A DNA stretch of 64,000 bases from Methylomonas rosea (GTDB lineage: Bacteria > Pseudomonadota > Gammaproteobacteria > Methylococcales > Methylomonadaceae). Shown here piece after piece: positions 48,326 to 55,527 of this stretch (positions are counted from its first letter, which is position 1; each line of letters opens with the position of its first letter). Under the pieces are notes generated by a model. That model ran no database searches, was not told where the DNA came from, and worked only from the letters and a program-made list of their open reading frames with translations. The position numbers and the translations under genes are program-made. Location of the stretch: positions 1 through 64,000 of the forward strand of contig NZ_JANIBL010000022.1 in NCBI RefSeq assembly GCF_024505055.1, written 5' to 3'.

Positions 48326-50089
48326 TCAAAGCAGGCCGACGCGCTGAAAGCGTTGGTGGTCGTCGCGACTAATATCCACATCTTCGATTTTGAAGTTGTT
48401 CAATTTCAGGCTGTAAAAGCGGTCGAAGTGGTTTTGAATATCGCGCTCGATGCGCTGGTCGAGCGCCGGCTGAATGGTTTGCGCATGGCCGGCGGGCCGG
48501 GCGATAACCTCGCCGTCACGCACCATCAAACGGCCGTTCTTGAACACCAGCGCCGCGTCGGCAAACATGGCTCGATAATCGGGTTTTGCCCGGTTGGCAA
48601 ATGGGTCCGGCATCTGAATGGACACCCCACATCCCTGTGGGTCGTAGACCGCAATATCGGCAATAGCCCCCGGTGCCAGATGGCCTCGGTCGTGCAAGCC
48701 CAGCAAGTTCGCGGCGGCACTCCGGGTCATGGTTGCTATTTCGGTTAAGGTAAATTCTCGTTTCAGGTTTGGCAGCAAGGTCATCGCTAGCGCTTCTTGG
48801 TTCAAGCGCGCCATATACGCTTGCCGGTAATCGGCGTCCATCAACAGCCGGATCAATTCGGGGTAGGCGGTAAACGGCGCGCCGTTGGGATGATCGGTAG
48901 TGAAGAATAGCCGTTCCGGGGCTTCGGCCAGTAAAAACAGCTCCAAGCCGATGGCCCATTGCAAGGTGTTGACGAAGCTGGCTTCGCGGTAGCGATAAGG
49001 CACCACGCCACCGGAGCCTTCGCACTCGGCATCCCACATCACCCATTTGCCGGGGCTGGCATCGGCGTGGCGACTGTATTGCGCGATGACGTCACCGGAA
49101 ATAGTCACGGTCTGACCAAACAACACCTGGCCGACGTCCATGGTGATATTCGGGTGGCGGTTGAAGGCTTCCAGAAGTTGCGCAGCCGCCGAGGAAAAGC
49201 CCTTGGCGCCCTCATTGCCGTAAGCATAAAACTGGACATGGGCCAAATGCATCGGTAGCCCCTGCGCGGCTTCCATGGTAGCGACGATGGTGTCGACATT
49301 GCCCGGAATGCCTAAGTTGTTGCAATGCACGTGTACCGGATGTGGTACGCCGAGCTGGCAGACGGCGGTTTGCAGGGTTTGCAGAATTTGCCGGGAACTG
49401 ACGCCGTAGTCGGGGACGATGTCATCCAAAGCGAAATGGCGGGCGTTGCTTTTAAAGGCGTTCGCACCGCCGGCATTGATGACTTTTAAGCCCAGCGCGC
49501 GGGTGGCGTGTAAGGTCCAGGCTACGTAATCGTTAATTTGCGATTGACTGGCCTTAGCCCGCATCAAGCGCAGCAGTAAATCGTCATTACCCAGTATCGC
49601 CAGTGCCGCAGTGTCCAGAATCGGAATGTCGGCCATTTGCAGATGCACATCCAGCGCATTGATCGGCAACATCGCCGGTTCGACGACCGTGGTATAACCC
49701 ATGCGCGCATAACGGTAGCCGGTGTCGGTGGTCGACCACTTGGCGTTACTAAACGGATGATCGACAGGTTCGCCGTCAGTGTCGATGGATCCTGGCAATG
49801 TGGCCCGGTCTAAAGCGGTCCGCAACCGCCGCGCTACATGGTTACGGTGCTGTTCGGGTAACAGCAGGCGTGCGGTGTTGACATTGCCGCCGGCAATATG
49901 GGTGTGAATATCCACCGCGCCGGCCATCACAATATGGCCGGATAGGTCGTAAACCTGATCGAACTTGGCGTCCGTACCTGGAGCCGACGTGATCAATCCA
50001 TCGCGGATAAACAGATCGCCTGGTTCACCCTGCCGGTTTTGTGTGGGGTCGTAAATGTGTCCGCCCGCTAACTTGATCAGCAATGCCAT
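48326..50089 (-). CDS. FhcA/FmdA-like amidohydrolase, formylmethanofuran dehydrogenase subunit A homologue
   Basis: A 587-residue amidohydrolase of the FhcA/FwdA/FmdA family. In methylotrophs FhcA, in the FhcABCD complex, hydrolyses the formyl-methanofuran analogue to formate. The dinuclear metal site appears complete: HTH at residues 62-64, a Lys in GLKVINAGG at 202, His in HVHCNNLG at 253-255, His in LAHVQF at 284, and Asp399 in TDHPNG. No fhcB, fhcC or fhcD is nearby. It sits five bases after DUF1826 and just before thrS, inside the zinc operon. It is most simply a back-up FhcA, but could also be another cyclic-amide hydrolase such as a PyrC stand-in. Confidence 0.86.
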   Translation of the reverse strand: MALLIKLAGGHIYDPTQNRQGEPGDLFIRDGLITSAPGTDAKFDQVYDLSGHIVMAGAVDIHTHIAGGNVNTARLLLPEQHRNHVARRLRTALDRATLPGSIDTDGEPVDHPFSNAKWSTTDTGYRYARMGYTTVVEPAMLPINALDVHLQMADIPILDTAALAILGNDDLLLRLMRAKASQSQINDYVAWTLHATRALGLKVINAGGANAFKSNARHFALDDIVPDYGVSSRQILQTLQTAVCQLGVPHPVHVHCNNLGIPGNVDTIVATMEAAQGLPMHLAHVQFYAYGNEGAKGFSSAAAQLLEAFNRHPNITMDVGQVLFGQTVTISGDVIAQYSRHADASPGKWVMWDAECEGSGGVVPYRYREASFVNTLQWAIGLELFLLAEAPERLFFTTDHPNGAPFTAYPELIRLLMDADYRQAYMARLNQEALAMTLLPNLKREFTLTEIATMTRSAAANLLGLHDRGHLAPGAIADIAVYDPQGCGVSIQMPDPFANRAKPDYRAMFADAALVFKNGRLMVRDGEVIARPAGHAQTIQPALDQRIERDIQNHFDRFYSLKLNNFKIEDVDISRDDHQRFQRVGLL

Positions 50090-50093
50090 ACCC

Positions 50094-50810
50094 TCATAGC
50101 ATGTCCAGTGTCAGCACCAAGCGCCTCGGTTGCACGGCGGTGGGGGTCGGCGACCGATGCACAAAACCTTGGCCTTCGTTACCTTCCCAGGCTTCGCCTT
50201 TCATCAAACCGACGGCATAGGCGGGCATGCGCCGAATTGCCGTAGGATCGGTAATAACGCCGGATTGGTCGTCTGGCAAACCGCCGCCGCCCATGCCCAG
50301 TTGTTGTCGGTCCAGCGCGTATTCCGGTAACCATTCGGTGCCGATGCCGCCGTAACTGCAAATCAGTCGAGCGGGCACCCGATCAACATGAAAGCGCGGA
50401 CACATGGCATTTTGTAAAGTCCGCAGGCGCAAGCCGGCCTGTTTCAGTCCGAAGAGTTCGCAGAATGCGGAGGTCAAGAGTTCGACGTCCTCCAGCCATG
50501 CGCGGTAACCGTGGGTTTGGCTGGCTTGCGGCCAGAGGTTGGCAAAATCAAACTGATCGGGATTCACCGGCTGGCTCAGTTCCAATTTGCCAAATTGTTT
50601 CGAGGCTTGGTTGATAAAGCTTTCAATGGCCGCAGGCAACGGTCGTTCTATTGAGCAAAGGTTCACGCCATCTTCGTAGATGCGTGTCAAATCGACGAAG
50701 TTTTTAGAGACTACCGTTCGGGTCGATGGTTTGTAGGAAACCGGCTGGAACGAGGCGAGGCCCCTTAGCGGTGAGAGGGCCGATTGGCGAAAAGGTATGC
50801 GAGCAAACAC
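50094..50810 (-). CDS. DUF1826 protein
   Basis: A 238-residue protein of the DUF1826 family, which is repeatedly linked to COG0523 genes and zinc-responsive clusters. No enzymatic motif is certain; the block CPRFHVDRVPARLICSY...GTEWLPE resembles a metal-binding beta-barrel, with His and Asp as in some 2-oxoglutarate oxygenases, but I would not claim that. It uses a GTG start preceded by AAGGAG, which overlaps the ZIP gene stop. It is five bases before the FhcA-like gene. Function is unknown. Confidence 0.85.
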   Translation of the reverse strand: MFARIPFRQSALSPLRGLASFQPVSYKPSTRTVVSKNFVDLTRIYEDGVNLCSIERPLPAAIESFINQASKQFGKLELSQPVNPDQFDFANLWPQASQTHGYRAWLEDVELLTSAFCELFGLKQAGLRLRTLQNAMCPRFHVDRVPARLICSYGGIGTEWLPEYALDRQQLGMGGGGLPDDQSGVITDPTAIRRMPAYAVGLMKGEAWEGNEGQGFVHRSPTPTAVQPRRLVLTLDML

Positions 50811-50819
50811 AAAAACTCC

Positions 50820-51605
50820 TTAAATAGCGATCAGGACTTGTTCGAAAAACACAATGAATTGCATAAAACCTATGCCCATACCAAAAGCGGCGGTTTGCCC
50901 GCTCAGGCTGGGAAAGCTGCAGCGTTCGTGTAACACCGGAATCAGATCGGAGGCTGCGATATAAATGAAGCCGCCGGCAGCTATGGGCAGCAACAGGGTC
51001 AAGGACGATTCGGCTATCTGGCTGAGTAATAGGGTGAAGATCGCCCCCGGTAGCACGGTCAGCGAGCAATAAAAGTTGTAGAGCACGGCTTGTCTGGGCG
51101 TGTAGCCGCCGCGCAGCAGTGCGCCGACATCACCGAGTTCTTGCGGGACTTCGTGGGCGATGATGGCCAAGGTAGTGGTTAGCCCAAGTGCCGGATCGGC
51201 TAGGAAGCTTCCGGCGATCAATATGCCGTCGACGAAATTGTGCATGGCATCGCCGATCAGATTCATTTTTGCCAAGGGCAGGATCTCGCCACTCAGTGGC
51301 GTGATATCGACGTTGTGGTCGTGACGCCAACGTACCAGTTTCTCCAACACGAAAAAACCGAACACACCCACCAACACGGTTAAACAAACGTCGCTGACCG
51401 CACCGTGGCGATTGACCGCATCCGGAATCAAATGAATAAAAGCGTCTCCCAGCAACACGCCGACCGCCAGCGCCACCAAATACGGTACTACTCGATTTAA
51501 CGTGGCGGGCTTCAGCCATAGGGCAAACATGCTGGACAGCGAGCAAAGGCTAACGGCAAGGCAGGCAGCAATAGCGCCGGCAATGGTGCTTAGGGCAATA
51601 GTCAT
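50820..51605 (-). CDS. ZIP-family metal transporter
   Basis: A 261-residue inner-membrane transporter with eight predicted helices. Helices 4 and 5 carry the metal site: NLIGDAMHNFVDGILIAGSF and AIIAHEVPQELGDVGALL, the typical HNxxDG and HExPxE patterns of ZIP proteins. It probably imports zinc into the cytoplasm and completes the route that starts at the ZnuD-like receptor. It overlaps the upstream small membrane protein by ATGA. The usual His-rich loop between helices 3 and 4 is short here (RWRHDHNVD). Confidence 0.94.
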   Translation of the reverse strand: MTIALSTIAGAIAACLAVSLCSLSSMFALWLKPATLNRVVPYLVALAVGVLLGDAFIHLIPDAVNRHGAVSDVCLTVLVGVFGFFVLEKLVRWRHDHNVDITPLSGEILPLAKMNLIGDAMHNFVDGILIAGSFLADPALGLTTTLAIIAHEVPQELGDVGALLRGGYTPRQAVLYNFYCSLTVLPGAIFTLLLSQIAESSLTLLLPIAAGGFIYIAASDLIPVLHERCSFPSLSGQTAAFGMGIGFMQFIVFFEQVLIAI

Positions 51606-51847
51606 GTGCGGTGTAGTCCGGGAGACTTGGCGGAATGGTATAGGTGCTGAGAGCTGTAAATGAAACCGGCGATTTGGTTCGGCAATGCGTGAGTGGCGAG
51701 ATGGGCCAGCATAAATCCCAATACCGTGAGAAATAGTCTGGAGACCACGCGTTTCGGCAAGTCTGCTTCAACGAGGTATCCGAGGATAGCTAGTATCACC
51801 AAAAGCTCGATACCAATCAGGTGCAAATAACTATCGATGCTAGCCAT
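51602..51847 (-). CDS. Small membrane protein in the zinc operon
   Basis: An 81-residue protein with a hydrophobic helix at about 8-26 and another at about 36-56, then a polar tail with His residues. The start is an ATG at 51847, just inside the end of COG0523 paralogue C and overlapping it by eight bases; its stop overlaps the ZIP start by ATGA. A longer reading from 52099 would run through the GTPase gene in the wrong frame. The coupling on both sides supports a real gene. I do not recognise the family; a partner of the ZIP transporter is a reasonable guess. Confidence 0.72.
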   Translation of the reverse strand: MASIDSYLHLIGIELLVILAILGYLVEADLPKRVVSRLFLTVLGFMLAHLATHALPNQIAGFIYSSQHLYHSAKSPGLHRT

Positions 51848-53126
51848 CGGCAAACCATTGCGGAAATTCATCGCGATAGTGATGCCAAACGGCCGGGCCG
51901 GCAGCGAGTTCGGCATCCGTGAGTAGGCAGTCGTTGAGTTCTCGACGGACTTTATCCGCATCGACGTTTTGGCCGATAAACACCAGTTCTTGCCGGCGGT
52001 CGCCATAGGGTTCCACCCATTGGGACTGGATGTCCGGTAAATACTCTGCCGGCCATTCCTGTGTGGGCACCGAAGCCCACCAATGCCCGGCCAAGCCATG
52101 CTGCATCATTCCGCCGGCTTGCGACCAACTGCCGGCATGATCGGGTCGCGACGCTAGCCAAAAGAAGCCTTTAGAGCGCAGCAATGTGCCGTTCTCCCAT
52201 TCCCCTTCGTGGAGAAGATCATAGAAGCGCTGCGGATGGAAAGGGCGGCGGGCCGTATAAACGAAGCTGCCGATACCGTATTCCTCGGTTTCAGAAAACA
52301 CTTCCTTGTGTTTTCCCCTGCGGGCGCTATCGCGTGCCAATTCGCTCCCAGCGAATTGGTCCGGGGTATGTTCTCCACGCAATTCTTTCAACCAGCCCGG
52401 TGCTTGTTCTGCTTTTTTGAAATCGAACAAGCCGGTGTCGAGGACTTTATGCAGATCCACTTGTCCCATCACCATAGGTACGATTTCCGCATCAGGATTA
52501 AGGCTGCGCAACACGGCTTTTAGATTGAGGATTTCGTCGCTGGCGATCAGGTCGATTTTGGAAATCAGGATCACGTTGGCAAATTCGATTTGATCGACCA
52601 GCAAATCAGCGACGTTACGTTCATCGTCGTCGCCCAGGGATTCACCGGTTTCCTTTAAACTGAGGGCTTCCATGTAATTGCGCATGAAATTCACGGCATC
52701 CACAACGGTGACCAGGGTATCCAGACGTGCATGGTCGGATAAGCTCGCACCGTTTTCGTCGCTAAACGTGAAAGTCTCTGCAATCGGCAAGGGCTCGGCG
52801 ATGCCGGTGGATTCGATCACCAGGTAATCAAAGCGGCCTTCCCTGGCCAAGTTGCCGACCTCGATCAGCAAGTCCTCGCGTAGAGTGCAGCAAATGCACC
52901 CGTTGCTCATTTCGACCAGTTTTTCCTGGCCACGATTCAGTTGTACTTCGTTTTTGACCGTCGCGGCGTCGATGTTGACCTCGCTCATGTCGTTAACAAT
53001 CACAGCCACTCGGAGATTTTTCCGATTGTTGAGGATATGGTTCAACAGTGTGGTCTTACCTGCGCCGAGAAAACCGGATAGCACAGTGACCGGGAGATGT
53101 CTGGACGGCGCGTGTTCAAGAGTCAT
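51840..53126 (-). CDS. COG0523 GTPase, zinc-island paralogue C (ZigA/YciC-like)
   Basis: A 428-residue G3E GTPase, longer than paralogues A and B. Walker A GFLGAGKTTLLN is at about residues 17-28, CxCC in NGCICCTLRED near 72-82, and the C-terminal domain carries RRPFHPQRFYDLLHEG, LRSKGFFWLASR and ELVFIGQN, as in ZigA/YciC-type Zur-controlled chaperones. The ATG at 53126 is preferred over 53165, since the Zur-like box and the -10 hexamer lie between them. It is the first gene of the second zinc unit. Confidence 0.93.
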   Translation of the reverse strand: MTLEHAPSRHLPVTVLSGFLGAGKTTLLNHILNNRKNLRVAVIVNDMSEVNIDAATVKNEVQLNRGQEKLVEMSNGCICCTLREDLLIEVGNLAREGRFDYLVIESTGIAEPLPIAETFTFSDENGASLSDHARLDTLVTVVDAVNFMRNYMEALSLKETGESLGDDDERNVADLLVDQIEFANVILISKIDLIASDEILNLKAVLRSLNPDAEIVPMVMGQVDLHKVLDTGLFDFKKAEQAPGWLKELRGEHTPDQFAGSELARDSARRGKHKEVFSETEEYGIGSFVYTARRPFHPQRFYDLLHEGEWENGTLLRSKGFFWLASRPDHAGSWSQAGGMMQHGLAGHWWASVPTQEWPAEYLPDIQSQWVEPYGDRRQELVFIGQNVDADKVRRELNDCLLTDAELAAGPAVWHHYRDEFPQWFADG

Positions 53127-53135
53127 GTTGATGCC

Positions 53136-53152
53136 GATGTTATATTGTAGCG
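53136..53152 (-). promoter_or_regulatory. Zur-box-like operator before COG0523 paralogue C
   Basis: GATGTTATATTGTAGCG matches 11 of 13 core positions of the box before znuD (GTTATATTATAAC). It contains a minus-strand TACAAT (53149-53144), a good -10 hexamer, so binding would block RNA polymerase. The expected start point would leave only about 10 bases before the ATG at 53126. Confidence 0.72.
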
Positions 53153-53169
53153 TTTGGGTGGCCAAAAAA

Positions 53170-53191
53170 AGGCGCTGAGGAAACAGCGCCT
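53170..53191 (-). terminator. Intrinsic terminator after znuD
   Basis: AGGCGCTG at 53170-53177 pairs with CAGCGCCT at 53184-53191. On the minus strand the stem is followed by seven T residues. It lies 14 bases after the znuD stop and separates znuD from the second zinc unit. Confidence 0.85.
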
Positions 53192-53204
53192 ACTTAAGCG
53201 GTTC

Positions 53205-55235
53205 TCAATAACTGACTCGAAAACCCACTTCCGCTCCGCGTCCCGCTTCCGGCGCGAAGTTTCGCAAATAGGATGTCGAGTTGCGGATGTTTTGATCCAG
53301 CAGATTGTTGCCTTTGGCAAACACCATCAGCTTGGCGTCTTTATAGGCCTTGATTTGATAGTTCGCGCCCACATTCAGCAAGAAATAGCCGGCAGTAGAG
53401 GTTTCGAAATCGCCGGCATGCGGCTGCGATTCGGCGCGAGCAAAGCGCAGATAGGTCGACAATTTATCCCGGTTGAAATCCAGTTGCAGGCCGTAGCGTA
53501 ACGGCGGCATGCGCGGTACGTCGCTGCCGTTGACGAATTCGCCGCGGGTGTAGTCGCTGAATAAGGTCATCTCCAATAGGCCAACTTGGTTTTCCATCAT
53601 CGGAAAAATCAGTTTGGCTTCGTAACCTTTGAAGATGGCGTCGTTTTGTCCGCTGGTGACCAAAGGCACACAATCCGCTACGCAAGGATTACCGTCTTGA
53701 TCGACGAATTCGCCGTTGCGTTGCTGGAAAATATAATCGCTGGCCCAGTTGTGGAATAAGTCTAATTCGGCGCGTAACCAATCGGTTTTGAAGCGGTAGC
53801 CCAAGTCCAGGTTGTAGGAGGTTTCTTCTCTTAAACCCAGGTCACCCCGGTCGTAACTGCGGGTAGCGTCGTGGTAGCCGTCGGACAGTAGTTCTTGGAC
53901 CTGTGGGGCTCTCGATGAACGAGTCACCGCCAGATTGAGACTGTTGCGATTATCCAGTTTCCATACGGCGGAAGCCGATGCGCTGACTGGGGTATAGCTG
54001 AGATTGGCGAAACCGTCCGGGCGAATATCGGTTTGTTCGACGCGGGTGCCCAGTTGATACGTCACCGCGCCAATGTCAAACGATTCCACGGCGAAGACGC
54101 CATAACTGGTAATGTCCGAGCGAGGCACGATGCTGTCGCCGGTGAGTTTTTCGATCGCATTGAAGTCACTAGCCTGGGCTTGAAAGCCCACCACGCCGCG
54201 CAGTGGTCCTAGGTCTTGGTGAGCCAATTCCATGCGGCCTTCGTAAGACTGATTGGTGTAGTACGCACCGGGTTCGCCGTTGGCGATTTCGGTGTGTTGG
54301 TAATCGGTGTATCCAAGCCGGGTCCGCAGGCTTTTCGCGAAGCGGAATGGGTTGTTCAGTTCGCTCTTAAAGTCGTATTTGGTTTGCCGCATCGCGATGC
54401 GCACGGTTTCGTCGCCGGTGCCGTCGGGAGCGATGGCGTAGTTGTTATTCAGATTATTGATGGATACGCCAGCAAAACCTGGCGCTCCGATCCAGGATAA
54501 ACCGGCAGAGCCGCTGATTGCTTCGGCGCCAGTATTGTTTAGAAACCCTTTAGGGTTATCGACAACCGCCAACGATGGATCGGTGATCGCGACCTTTGCA
54601 GTGTCTATGCCGCTGCCGCCGATGTCCAGATTGTTACGATGCCGGTAGAAGCCGTCCAGGTGATAAGCGATGTTGTCCTTGCCGCCCTCGACTTTCATGG
54701 TGGTGCTGGTTTCGTCGGAGGTGGAGTCGAAACGTTGCTCGAGCGCGGCGCCCAAAAGTTTGTCGAACTGGCGGCCGGGGATACGGTTGTCGATGACGTT
54801 AACCACGCCGCCCATCGCGCCGCTACCGTAAAGCAGCGTCGCAGGGCCGCGCAGCACTTCGATGCGCTCAGCCAATAGAGGCTCGACGCTGGTGGCGTGG
54901 TCGGGGCTGATTGCGGAAACATCGTTGCTGCCGATGCCGTTGCTCAATACCCGGACTCTGGGCCCGGCTTGACCACGTATCACCGGGGTGCCGACGCCGG
55001 GACCGAAGGATTGGCTGCTGATGCCCAGCTCGTTTTTCAGGGTGTCGCCGATGCTGTGGCCGGTTTTCATGCGCAATTCGTCGTCGCTCAATACGGTGAC
55101 AGGCACCGGGCTGTCCGATTTTCTGTCTTGCAGCGGTGCCGTGACGATTATTTCGTCCAGTGCTTGAATAGCAGGTTCTTCGGCCATCAGAACCGGAGAT
55201 GGCAGCATTAAAATCAGGGCAGCGGTTTTTTTCAT
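53205..55235 (-). CDS. znuD: TonB-dependent outer-membrane receptor, ZnuD-like
   Basis: A 676-residue outer-membrane receptor. It has a signal peptide (about 1-18), a TonB box (LDEIIVTAP), a plug domain (PVPVTVLSDDELR to GGVVNVIDNRIP, about 42-150) and a 22-strand barrel ending in Phe-Arg-Val-Ser-Tyr. The plug block GVGTPVIRGQAGPRVRVL and the order of motifs match the ZnuD/PA0781 group, which takes up zinc or zinc complexes. Context supports zinc: a Zur-like box overlaps its promoter, and the following genes are zinc-island genes. A siderophore receptor is the alternative. Confidence 0.88.
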   Translation of the reverse strand: MKKTAALILMLPSPVLMAEEPAIQALDEIIVTAPLQDRKSDSPVPVTVLSDDELRMKTGHSIGDTLKNELGISSQSFGPGVGTPVIRGQAGPRVRVLSNGIGSNDVSAISPDHATSVEPLLAERIEVLRGPATLLYGSGAMGGVVNVIDNRIPGRQFDKLLGAALEQRFDSTSDETSTTMKVEGGKDNIAYHLDGFYRHRNNLDIGGSGIDTAKVAITDPSLAVVDNPKGFLNNTGAEAISGSAGLSWIGAPGFAGVSINNLNNNYAIAPDGTGDETVRIAMRQTKYDFKSELNNPFRFAKSLRTRLGYTDYQHTEIANGEPGAYYTNQSYEGRMELAHQDLGPLRGVVGFQAQASDFNAIEKLTGDSIVPRSDITSYGVFAVESFDIGAVTYQLGTRVEQTDIRPDGFANLSYTPVSASASAVWKLDNRNSLNLAVTRSSRAPQVQELLSDGYHDATRSYDRGDLGLREETSYNLDLGYRFKTDWLRAELDLFHNWASDYIFQQRNGEFVDQDGNPCVADCVPLVTSGQNDAIFKGYEAKLIFPMMENQVGLLEMTLFSDYTRGEFVNGSDVPRMPPLRYGLQLDFNRDKLSTYLRFARAESQPHAGDFETSTAGYFLLNVGANYQIKAYKDAKLMVFAKGNNLLDQNIRNSTSYLRNFAPEAGRGAEVGFRVSY

Positions 55236-55268
55236 GTTAAGCGAAGCAGTCAGAAATGATGTTTAAAG

Positions 55269-55285
55269 ATGTTATATTATAACAA
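55269..55285 (-). promoter_or_regulatory. Zur-box-like operator before znuD
   Basis: The core GTTATATTATAAC at 55271-55283 is a palindrome with only its centre unpaired and closely matches the gammaproteobacterial Zur consensus. It embeds the minus-strand hexamer TATAAT (55281-55276), a perfect -10 box. It lies 34 bases before the znuD start. Confidence 0.8.
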
Positions 55286-55291
55286 GCGCTG

Positions 55292-55320
55292 ATGCAATAT
55301 TATCGCATTAGTTATTGCAT
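55292..55320. promoter_or_regulatory. Second inverted repeat upstream of znuD
   Basis: ATGCAATA at 55292-55299 and TATTGCAT at 55313-55320 form a perfect 8-bp inverted repeat with a 13-base spacer. It is next to the Zur-like box, on the -35 side of the promoter. It could be a second operator for another regulator, or part of the promoter spacer. Confidence 0.45.
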
Positions 55321-55527
55321 AGTCCCGTTACGGCTTCTTTGGTGATTTGAGTTTGATTTGTTGCGAAAACAACAATGTTGACAGTAACAATTCGGGAGAG
55401 CTAACCGGATCTCTCTCGAAATCATATGGGTAAAATGTTACAGAAATGTTTCTTTGAACCCCGGAAGAAATGCTTATTCACGGCGGCGGTGACAGACTTA
55501 GGTAATTTAGGCCTACTTCCTGCTGAT

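Noticed and set aside
51848..52099. Upstream extension of the small membrane protein frame to 165 residues
   Set aside because: This part lies wholly in another frame of the COG0523 gene; the natural start is the ATG at 51847 beside the GTPase stop.
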